Shown: piece after piece, positions 1 to 5,409 of the stretch | Layout: the number at the start of each line of letters is the position of its first letter | How positions within the stretch are numbered: position 1 is the stretch's first letter | Assembly (NCBI GenBank): GCA_016191985.1 | Contig: JACPVB010000067.1 | Span: forward strand, 1-5,851 | Source: Chloroflexota bacterium | Lineage (GTDB): Bacteria > Chloroflexota > Anaerolineae > Anaerolineales > Villigracilaceae | Length of the DNA stretch: 5,851 bases | Direction: 5' to 3' | The notes under the pieces: model-generated | Told to the model about the DNA's origin: nothing | What the model saw: only the letters and a program-made list of their open reading frames with translations | Databases searched by the model: none | Position numbers and translations under genes: made by a program

Positions 1-137
1 AGAGGCCACCAACCCAATGGGTACGGCCGGTACCGCCCGATTTGTGTCCGCCACATACGCCTTGGCTTTTAGTTTCTCGACAGCGCTACGCCGGTAGGCT
101 GTGAAATCAACCGGCACGATGCGATACCCTTGCACCC
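1..137 (-). pseudogene. Internal fragment of an unidentified gene, possibly a transposase
   Basis: On the minus strand the frame with codons ending at position 1 is open through the whole stretch, while the other two minus frames and all three plus frames meet stops. It reads in part GYRIVPVDFTAYRRSAVEKL and then NRAVPAVPIGLVAS. The hydrophobic run ending in an aspartate (VPVDFT) followed by a basic stretch resembles the region around the first catalytic aspartate of some DDE transposases; this is recognition from memory and not firm. The fragment is cut on its N-terminal side at 137/138 by the IS1634-like element and continues out of the window on its C-terminal side. It does not resume on the other side of that element, where IS66 sequence lies. 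It could instead be any unrelated protein, since about 45 residues are too few to decide. Confidence 0.4.
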
Positions 138-181
138 TTAGCCTATATTTCGCACCTTTCCAATCGAATAGAGAGACAAAA
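138..181 (+). repeat. Left terminal inverted repeat of the IS1634-like element
   Basis: Pairs with 2318-2361. The outer 18 bases are identical to the other end read inward. The next 26 contain 20 matches, including cgaatagagaga and a run of four A's. The two-block layout, an outer identical block and an inner block after a variable spacer, is typical of ends with separate cleavage and transposase-binding parts; that division of labour is inferred. Confidence 0.88.
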
Positions 182-201
182 AAACGCACCAACCTGATTG
201 G
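178..201 (-). terminator. Weak candidate terminator at the 3' end of the IS1634-like transposase transcript
   Basis: Read on the minus strand, a small hairpin (CCAA, loop TCAGG, TTGG; 189-201) is followed after GTGCG... by seven consecutive T's (184-178). The T run fits an intrinsic terminator, but the stem is only 4 bp and is separated from the T run by four bases, so efficiency is doubtful. It lies inside the element, about 125 bp past the transposase stop. Confidence 0.3.
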
Positions 202-273
202 CTAGAGCAAGATAATCAGCGTGACAGCCAGGCAACCAGGATTGGCAGCCAACAAGAAGCTCCTGCTACGGCC

Positions 274-318
274 TCACCTGCCTAAGGTGACCCAGGAGAC
301 GCAATACGGCCTGGGTCA
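274..318. repeat. Two overlapping hairpins just downstream of the IS1634-like transposase stop
   Basis: A perfect 9-bp inverted repeat, tgacccagg (288-296) with cctgggtca (310-318), has a 13-base loop. A second perfect 6-bp inverted repeat, tcacct (274-279) with aggtga (285-290), has a 5-base loop and overlaps the first by three bases. They begin 10 bases after the stop codon in the direction of transcription. No T run follows either, so a plain intrinsic terminator is not supported; mRNA 3'-end protection or a pause is possible. Confidence 0.55.
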
Positions 319-327
319 GCAAGCGTC

Positions 328-2250
328 TCAACAAGTGAGCGTCGCTGGCGCTGACATTGGCGATAGCGTGAAATCCACACCGGGAGGCAGCAAAGGCATT
401 TTGCTGATGATAGGCGAGGCAATCAAGTCGTCTAATACCTGCGCCACCAGTTGCAAAAGACGGGCGATTTCTGGCTCAACGGGTGTTAACCGGCGCAGAG
501 AGGAGCCGTCGTGACAATGGGTCTCAATCACCGTGAGCGTCTCCAGGCGTTTGATGATTTGCCGGGTGGTGAGCGCCACCCCGGCCTGCCGCACTTGCCG
601 TTCCAGCAGGCTGTAGGCCAGCAAGGCGACCATATTGAGGCACAACATCGAGGCGATGCGCTTATCTTGATGCAGATAGACCGGAGAAACCTTCAAGTCA
701 CTTTTACAGATGGTAAAACGTTTCTCCACACCATCCTTGGCTCGATAAAGGGAGAGCATCTCCTGATGGCTCAAAGACCAGTCGTTGGTCACTAACAAGT
801 AACGGCCGTCCTTCTTTTCCGCCTGATAAAGGGCTTCCTGATTCACCTGCCAATGCAGGTTGAGGACACCTTCGACGGTTTCATAGACGGCGACTGTCAT
901 TAAATCGCCAACTTTAGAGAGCCGACAAAGGCCATTGGCCTTCTTTTGGACCGCTTTGAGTGTGCGATGGTAGGGTTGTCCCAACTTGTCCCGAAGTTGC
1001 GTTAATTGGTCGGTCAATGCTGTCAATTGTGCCTGCCGTGCTTGCCGCAGTGGGGCGCGCATGGGGCCAGACAAAATAACTAATCCTTTATGGAAGAACA
1101 CGGTGTCACCCTGCTGGAAAGCGACCCGGCAGCCGCGTCCCCAGTATTGGGGGGCATCGCCCTCTTCCAAAGGAAACGCCTCCAATTGAGCCGTTGTCCA
1201 GTTCGTAACCAGCGCTTTATGCTCCGTCTTCAGGCAGCGCAGCCCCCCCAGATAGCGCAGGTTATGTTGGTCGTAAGCCCAGGCCAACTCATCATCAAGC
1301 ATCGCCCGGTCACCAATGACCAAGGTATCGGATAGGCGGTAGCCCCGCTGCTTGAGCCAGGCGGCCAGATGGTTCATATTGTCGGCGACCGTCGCCTGGT
1401 CGGCCGTCCGTCCAGGTAAGAAGTGATACAGCCAGGGGATATGACCATCAGCCGTCACATTGAGCGCCAATTTGAACTTGCGCTTGTTCATCGGGGTATT
1501 GTGGGCAAAGCCGAACTCTACTTGCTCACTGTGGGCATAACGGCCGTGCGTGATGAAGGCGGTTAGGTCATAGAAGATGACCGAAAGATCCACATCGGCC
1601 TTGCGCAAGGCTACCTCGACTACTTCCAGCCAGATTGTTTCCAAATGAGGGTAGAGGGCATCCAAAGTGCGAGCCAGCCGGTCGTCGTTAAATTTGGCGG
1701 CGGGGACACCCAGGATGCTGCCTAACACGGTTCGCCCCACCCAATCGGCCACTTGATAGAGGGGCAAGGGAAACATCAATCGGTTCAGAACGAGGATGAT
1801 AGCTACCGTGCCATGGTCCACATCCCCTTTTGTCGGACAATGGCGATTGATGACCTGCCTGACCTGGAGTGTTTCCAATAAGGCATACAGGACGGGCAAA
1901 GCCCCCACCTGATAATGTTGTTGGCGGCTTGTCAGCCACTCCACCAGCTGCGCCAGTGTCAGGACGCCGCCCAGCGCCAGACGCGCCCAGCCCGCCGCCC
2001 ATTTGGCTCGTCGGTATGCCCGCCGCCAGGCCTGATACCGGCGTAAGGCTTGCTGTTTCCAGCGATAACGTGGCGGCCAGGGAAAGAGCGGCCCATTCTG
2101 TGGGTCATAGCTGACCATAGCCATGAGCAGCGGCTGGTTACTGTCGTTACCCACGCTAACCGTCGGCGGACTGCTATAAACCAACAAAGCAATAAACCAG
2201 ATGAACCAGACCAAAATTCGTATGCGTTTTGTTTTCGTGGCAAAATTCAT
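328..2250 (-). CDS. IS1634-family DDE transposase
   Basis: The protein (640 residues) would excise and insert its own element by acting at the terminal repeats. A region matching the N-terminal domain seen in IS1634 transposases (DUF4277-like) begins near residue 112 (HYQVGALPVLYALLE) and covers the LNRLMFPLPLYQVADWV segment. The catalytic triad can be placed at D228 (VIFYDLTAF), D314 (LVIGDRAML) and E509 (LYRAKDGVEKRF, with K516 downstream). The 195-residue gap between the last two fits the beta-rich insertion of the IS4 superfamily. A basic stretch, RRYQAWRRAYRRAKW (70-84), precedes the domain. The start shown is the only ATG upstream in frame before a stop at 2320-2322, but it has no clear Shine-Dalgarno and gives an odd hydrophobic N-terminus (RILVWFIWFIALLVY, 11-25). 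Starts at M43 (2124) or M45 (2118) are alternatives. No frameshift or missing catalytic residue is seen. Confidence 0.93.
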   Translation of the reverse strand: MNFATKTKRIRILVWFIWFIALLVYSSPPTVSVGNDSNQPLLMAMVSYDPQNGPLFPWPPRYRWKQQALRRYQAWRRAYRRAKWAAGWARLALGGVLTLAQLVEWLTSRQQHYQVGALPVLYALLETLQVRQVINRHCPTKGDVDHGTVAIILVLNRLMFPLPLYQVADWVGRTVLGSILGVPAAKFNDDRLARTLDALYPHLETIWLEVVEVALRKADVDLSVIFYDLTAFITHGRYAHSEQVEFGFAHNTPMNKRKFKLALNVTADGHIPWLYHFLPGRTADQATVADNMNHLAAWLKQRGYRLSDTLVIGDRAMLDDELAWAYDQHNLRYLGGLRCLKTEHKALVTNWTTAQLEAFPLEEGDAPQYWGRGCRVAFQQGDTVFFHKGLVILSGPMRAPLRQARQAQLTALTDQLTQLRDKLGQPYHRTLKAVQKKANGLCRLSKVGDLMTVAVYETVEGVLNLHWQVNQEALYQAEKKDGRYLLVTNDWSLSHQEMLSLYRAKDGVEKRFTICKSDLKVSPVYLHQDKRIASMLCLNMVALLAYSLLERQVRQAGVALTTRQIIKRLETLTVIETHCHDGSSLRRLTPVEPEIARLLQLVAQVLDDLIASPIISKMPLLPPGVDFTLSPMSAPATLTC

Positions 2251-2312
2251 GAGAAGGTGCCTTTGGTGAAGTGGGATTGCGCCATGAACTTTGCCGCAAA
2301 AAAGGCATCTTC
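2231..2312 (-). promoter_or_regulatory. Leader with two mutually exclusive hairpins over the transposase start
   Basis: Two inverted repeats overlap here. One pairs 2231-2250, which contains the start codon and first codons, with 2284-2303 (16 of 20 matched). The other pairs 2253-2264 with 2301-2312 (11 of 12 matched). They share 2301-2303 and are interleaved, so they cannot both form fully unless as a pseudoknot. The first would bury the ATG at 2250; the second would leave it free. IS4-superfamily elements such as IS10 and IS50 are known to hide the transposase start in transcripts that read in from outside. That this leader does the same is inference. I see no convincing -35/-10 pair to fix the mRNA start. 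Confidence 0.45.
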
Positions 2313-2317
2313 GCCAC

Positions 2318-2361
2318 TTTTATCTCTCTATTCGGTTTTTAATGTGCGAAATATAGGCTAA
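2318..2361 (-). repeat. Right terminal inverted repeat of the IS1634-like element
   Basis: Mirror copy of 138-181, with 38 of 44 positions identical. Its outer four bases also serve as the end of the neighbouring tnpC reading frame: the TAG stop is read from 2360-2358 and the last codon includes base 2361. This end is transcriptionally upstream of the transposase. Confidence 0.88.
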
Positions 2362-3827
2362 GCCTCTCTCGGATAGGGGATAAAAGGATTGCCAAGAAAG
2401 GCATCATACAGGGCATCCATTACATTTTGCCCTTGTTTACGCGCAGTGGAGATGTAAGAACGCAGCGCACAAAAGGTATCTGCCCCGTTCTTGGTCCGGA
2501 AAGCGCCGGATACTTTCTGCTTGACCTTTACCATTCTGACGTCCCGTTCCGCCAGGTTGTTATCAAAAGGAACGGCAAAGTCATACATAAAAGCCAAAAC
2601 CCCAGACTTATGCTTGCGCAACCGGTCAAGCAGGTTTTGGGGTGGCGTCTGCTTGCGGCGACCACGTTTTTTAGGTGGCGGGTTAGTGGGTGGCGGGTTG
2701 GCCGCTCTCCCTTCAGCCATGAGTTTGTCGTACTCAGCTTCGTAGTGAGCCAGCCGGTCTGCCGGTAGGCTCATGGCTGGGGCAGGCGTGGCGGCTACCT
2801 CTGCCTTGATGGACAGCAGCAGGTGGGTCATGTCGCTGGCCCAAGACTGTTGATATTGCTCGGCGACGAATTGCAATTCACGCAGATGATGGACGTTACA
2901 AAAACAATGCTGGCTGTTGTCGAATTGCAGATAGGAGGCAAAATGGTCGTGGACGGCCTTCCCCCTAAACTCAGGCAAAATGCCCCCAGCGGTCATCCCT
3001 TCTTGACCTCTTTTGGCATGAACGTGGTAATGGGTCAGTTCTGGTGTGCTGACCACATGTAGCCACTGCAACTTATTCTCAACCCGCAACCCACTTTCGT
3101 CAAAATGAGCCACCGGGGCGCTAACCAGTTGTTGTTTGCTAACGGCTAAACTCGGTTTGACGTGGGCGGCTAACAGGTCGTTGGTCTGGATAAGCACCGC
3201 TTCGGTCGGTGATTGTCCGTACAAATCGGTCAACAATTCGTCCAACCGCGCCAGGGGAATGAAGTGATAGATATTCAGATAACTGGCTTGCACTTTCAGA
3301 CGAGGGCCGTATTGGGTTGCTTGGGTCACCCCTGGCGGAAACTCCCCTTTCACTCCTTGACCACAAGCCGGACACGGCTTGACCGCGACTTGATGCTCGG
3401 TGACTTCCAGACGGATGGGCGGTATGTCAAATACCTGCCGTCTTTCATACCCTACCGCCGCTATCGCCGCCAAGTCACACTGACAGTGCGGGCAATGCCC
3501 CACGTCGTGGAGTACTACATGATCTGGTTCGGCCACCATTTTGAGCGTGTTGCCTTGGTGACCAGGCTGCCCACCTAGAGGGTGTTGCCCTTTCTGGCGC
3601 AAGCTACGGCTCTTGGGCTTTTTGAGACCATCGCTGCTGGGTGGTTTACTGCTATTGCTGCTGTTCTTGGCCACCTGGTCTTGTAATTGCTGGATGAGGA
3701 CAGCCTGCTCAGCCACCAACCCTTCCAGGTCATCTATCCGCGCCAATGCCGCAAGCAACAGGTCAAGGAGCGTTTCTTTGTCGAGCTTGTCGAGTTGCTC
3801 GCGGTCTAGCTTTTCCAGTCTTAGCAT
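2358..3827 (-). CDS. tnpC: IS66-family transposase TnpC
   Basis: This 489-residue protein is the DDE transposase of an IS66-type element. In order: a leucine-rich coiled coil (about 8-54); the family signature NSSNSSKPPSSDGLKKPK (55-72); GGQPGHQG (85-92); a zinc-finger-like pair C112-x2-C115 and C152-x2-C155; and a DDE core with D243 (VAHFDESGLR), D294 (AVHDHFASYL) and E427 (PFDNNLAERDVRM). A proline-rich, basic linker (NPPPTNPPPKKRGRR, 377-391) precedes the last catalytic segment. The end, LRSYISTARKQGQNVMDAL followed by NPFIPYPRE, matches the usual C-terminus, so little is lost even though the final Ala and the stop come from the adjacent IS1634-like repeat. The start is the first ATG, about 35 bp from the presumed element end, with only a weak upstream GGCG. 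No tnpA or tnpB accompanies it, as in the ISBst12-like subgroup. Confidence 0.93.
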   Translation of the reverse strand: MLRLEKLDREQLDKLDKETLLDLLLAALARIDDLEGLVAEQAVLIQQLQDQVAKNSSNSSKPPSSDGLKKPKSRSLRQKGQHPLGGQPGHQGNTLKMVAEPDHVVLHDVGHCPHCQCDLAAIAAVGYERRQVFDIPPIRLEVTEHQVAVKPCPACGQGVKGEFPPGVTQATQYGPRLKVQASYLNIYHFIPLARLDELLTDLYGQSPTEAVLIQTNDLLAAHVKPSLAVSKQQLVSAPVAHFDESGLRVENKLQWLHVVSTPELTHYHVHAKRGQEGMTAGGILPEFRGKAVHDHFASYLQFDNSQHCFCNVHHLRELQFVAEQYQQSWASDMTHLLLSIKAEVAATPAPAMSLPADRLAHYEAEYDKLMAEGRAANPPPTNPPPKKRGRRKQTPPQNLLDRLRKHKSGVLAFMYDFAVPFDNNLAERDVRMVKVKQKVSGAFRTKNGADTFCALRSYISTARKQGQNVMDALYDAFLGNPFIPYPREA

Positions 3828-3862
3828 GGTTGCTTATTTTCGCCTTGATAGATTGATTTTAC
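2362..3862 (-). mobile_element. IS66-family element (single-gene type), 3' end truncated or invaded
   Basis: Contains one gene, tnpC. The right boundary is inferred: read inward, the sequence from 3862 starts GTAAAATCAATC, and IS66 elements typically begin GTAA; it lies 35 bp before the tnpC start. The left boundary is the right end of the IS1634-like element at 2361/2362, so the native left inverted repeat is missing from its expected place just after the stop, and no 8-bp target duplication can be tested. As an element it is probably unable to move by itself, although the transposase could still act on other copies. Confidence 0.7.
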
Positions 3863-3903
3863 ATTTGATTTTGATATGAATTCCATCAGCATATTAGCCC
3901 TAA
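3863..3903 (+). pseudogene. Short strip of the interrupted ATPase/nuclease-like gene, between IS66-like and IS701-like elements
   Basis: The plus-strand frame reads FDFDMNSISILAL across 3864-3902 and, with the IS701-like element and one CTAA removed, runs straight into the frame that starts at 5406. This fits host coding sequence lying left of the IS701 insertion. An ATG at 3876 could in principle be a start, but no upstream ribosome site is visible and the family is much longer, so it is more likely internal. Upstream the frame meets a stop at 3849-3851, inside the presumed IS66 end. The left limit depends on where the IS66-like element truly ends. Confidence 0.5.
3900..3903 (+). repeat. Target-site duplication CTAA, left copy
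   Basis: CTAA directly abuts the left inverted repeat of the IS701-like element and is repeated at 5406-5409. Four base pairs of the form YTNA is the duplication I recall for IS701-family elements. Confidence 0.8.
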
Positions 3904-3921
3904 TACTACAACGGGATTTCG
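3904..3921 (+). repeat. Left inverted repeat of the IS701-like element
   Basis: Pairs with 5388-5405, 15 of 18 bases, and contains the transposase stop codon on the minus strand. Confidence 0.85.
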
Positions 3922-5336
3922 GTTTTATGGAATTTAGCCAAACGACGTTTACGATGAGAGCGATAAGCAGCCTCATGGCAACGATGATAATAATTGACAA
4001 TTTCAATGGCTTTAGCTACATCCGTTTTGGGTTGAGCCAAAACGGTCTTTAACAACAGAATAGCTTGCGGTAACGTCAGCTTGGGTGCTTTATCTTTAAG
4101 CCGCAGTTGCATCCGCACTAAAAAGAAATGAGCCAGGATGCACAGGGTCATATGATGATGCCAACCCGTCCAAGAGCGCACCTGGTAGTCACCCAGACCA
4201 ATTTCCTGTTTGCTATGCTCAAAGCAAGTTTCCACGGGCCAGCGCATGCCGCTGAGCCAGACAAAAGTGGCCAGAGGTGTATCCAGCGGGGCATTGCTGA
4301 GGAAAAACTTAAGTTCACCGTCGGTAATGTCGCGTCGCAGAATCAACCAGACATCTGGCCCAGGCAGTTGGTTGCGTACAGCGACCACGCGCAGCACCGC
4401 GAAGTCAGCCACAATAGGCCCTTTGCGACCCTCCTTGATGGTGTGACGTGACCAACTGGTAACGGGCAGCCCTGCCGCTATTTCGGTCACAGTTTGAGCC
4501 TTCATCTCCCCTTCCACAAGTTGCAGCAGTTTGGGTTTCCGACCCTGCTTAGACTTCGGTTCGGGGACAGCGGTTTTGGGTCGTACCAACCATAGGTGCG
4601 TGTCTTTGGGAACTTCAGCAAAGTAGCAAACAATCTTCCCGGCCTGGTCAAGGAAAACCGTATCTCGACCAAATGCTTCATCACAGGTTAGCCAACGGAA
4701 GGGCAAATGACCATCCTGGTGCAACGCTTGGAGCATCTCCAAAGCCAACGTTTGCTGGGTCTTAAAGGTAATATCTTGGGGAATGCCACATTTAGCGCGT
4801 CGTTCCTCATACGCCTTGTCTTCGACCCATTCTTGGGGTAAGTACAGCCGGCTATCTAAGAGTGTGTATCCCTTTTGACTAGCATAGCTCAGAAAAACAC
4901 CTACCTGACAGTTGGCTCTTTTGCCTAATTGACCACACCATTGCCGTTTTACCCCCACCGACTCTTGTCCTTGTTTGGGAAAGCCGCTGCTATCAACAAT
5001 GGCTACCCCATTTTCATCGGCCAGGTCTTTGCTCACTTCTTGCCAATGGCGAGATAGAATCGCCCGGTCTTTCCAACTCCCTTGACCTATGAAGTGCTGC
5101 ATATTGCGGATTGCTTGTGGGTCATCGCCATTGAAGTTAAGCATCATCGTTTCGACTGATTTGTTAGGTAAATCGGCCATCAGTCCTTGCAGGTAGAGCG
5201 CATATTGTTCTTTCTGTTCGCGGCGGCCAAATAGGTCCTGGTAAATCTGACTGTATTGAGCTAATTCTGTTTCTAATTCTTGGACATCTTTTATGGTTAA
5301 TGTAATTTCTGAGACTGTTTCGATAATTGAGTTCAT
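3906..5336 (-). CDS. IS701-family DDE transposase
   Basis: The protein has 476 residues, within the usual size range for the family, and would mobilise its own element. The catalytic triad can be assigned as D115 (VAIVDSSGFPKQG), D219 (LTCDEAFG) and E369 (RWPVETCFEHSKQEIGLGDY). The last motif continues into VRSWTGWHHHMTLCILAHFF, the family's W-x2-E-x2-F-x3-K and GWH signature. A helical, acidic N-terminal part (about 10-60) precedes the DDE-5-like core, and the C-terminal tail is basic (HRKRRLAKFHK, 461-471). The start is the first ATG in frame. No strong ribosome site precedes it, only AT-rich leader with a CATAAT-like hexamer about 11 bases upstream, so expression is probably low, as is common for transposases. 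The stop is two bases from the element end, leaving no 3' tail of its own. The gene appears intact. Confidence 0.94.
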   Translation of the reverse strand: MNSIIETVSEITLTIKDVQELETELAQYSQIYQDLFGRREQKEQYALYLQGLMADLPNKSVETMMLNFNGDDPQAIRNMQHFIGQGSWKDRAILSRHWQEVSKDLADENGVAIVDSSGFPKQGQESVGVKRQWCGQLGKRANCQVGVFLSYASQKGYTLLDSRLYLPQEWVEDKAYEERRAKCGIPQDITFKTQQTLALEMLQALHQDGHLPFRWLTCDEAFGRDTVFLDQAGKIVCYFAEVPKDTHLWLVRPKTAVPEPKSKQGRKPKLLQLVEGEMKAQTVTEIAAGLPVTSWSRHTIKEGRKGPIVADFAVLRVVAVRNQLPGPDVWLILRRDITDGELKFFLSNAPLDTPLATFVWLSGMRWPVETCFEHSKQEIGLGDYQVRSWTGWHHHMTLCILAHFFLVRMQLRLKDKAPKLTLPQAILLLKTVLAQPKTDVAKAIEIVNYYHRCHEAAYRSHRKRRLAKFHKTEIPL

Positions 5337-5387
5337 CCATTTATTATGCGATTTTCTGGTTAGTTGACATCAGAATCCTTTTATCAT

Positions 5388-5405
5388 CAAAGTCTCGTTG
5401 TAGTA
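5388..5405 (-). repeat. Right inverted repeat of the IS701-like element
   Basis: Mirror of 3904-3921. The 69-bp leader between this end and the transposase ATG is AT-rich and contains no other gene. Confidence 0.85.
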
Positions 5406-5409
5406 CTAA
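5406..5409 (+). repeat. Target-site duplication CTAA, right copy
   Basis: Second copy of the CTAA at 3900-3903, directly after the right end of the IS701-like element. Confidence 0.8.

Larger units (their letters stand above)
138..2361 (-). mobile_element. IS1634-like (IS4 superfamily) insertion sequence, complete
   Basis: A 2224-bp unit bounded by inverted repeats that read ttagcctatatttcgcac inward from both ends (18 of 18 identical) and continue to about 44 bp with a second conserved block, cgaatagagaga. Inside lies a single long transposase gene on the minus strand, with about 95 bp of leader to its right and a rather long 190-bp tail to its left. IS1634-family elements usually carry one transposase of about 500-600 residues and make 5-6-bp target duplications. 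I find no convincing direct repeat outside the ends: the left flank reads gcaccc and the right flank gcctct. The exact outer base is therefore uncertain by a few positions. The element looks intact and possibly active. Confidence 0.85.
3904..5405 (-). mobile_element. IS701-family insertion sequence, complete, with target duplication
   Basis: A 1502-bp unit. Its ends read inward TACTACAACGGGATTTCG on the left and TACTACAACGAGACTTTG on the right (15 of 18 matched, the outer 10 identical), and it is flanked by CTAA on both sides. It holds one transposase gene that nearly fills it: the stop codon at 3906-3908 lies within the left repeat and the start is 69 bp from the right end. The intact gene, repeats and duplication indicate a simple and probably recent insertion. 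Insert plus duplication is 1506 bp, a multiple of three, so the host frame keeps phase, but stops inside the element (for example TAG at 5361-5363) still break the gene. Confidence 0.9.

Noticed and set aside
101..112. gtgaaatcaacc resembles the presumed IS66 right end (gtaaaatcaatc, read inward from 3862) and could be the missing other end.
   Set aside because: Only 10 of 12 bases match, it lies inside an open coding frame in the left fragment, and the adjacent 8 bases (ggtaggct) do not match the expected duplication atttgatt.
1090..1335. Plus-strand open frames inside the IS1634-like transposase, here and at several other places such as 1869-2114.
   Set aside because: They lie opposite a gene with a full catalytic triad, and their translations show no recognisable domain; they are shadows of the real frame.
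2670..2701. Short G-rich tandem-like repeat in tnpC (ggcgggttagtgggtggcgggtt).
   Set aside because: It encodes the proline-rich NPPPTNPPP linker usual for IS66 transposases, so it needs no other explanation.
3613..3879. Plus-strand frame opposite the tnpC N-terminus, rich in Leu, Ser and Arg.
   Set aside because: The composition mirrors the leucine-zipper coding strand, and tnpC with its NSSKPPSSD signature is clearly the gene.
5364..5392. A perfect TTGACA pointing out of the IS701-like element toward the broken gene, suggesting an outward promoter.
   Set aside because: No acceptable -10 hexamer lies 16-18 bases downstream (tcaaag and neighbours), and the hexamer is too far from the end to form a hybrid promoter with flanking DNA.
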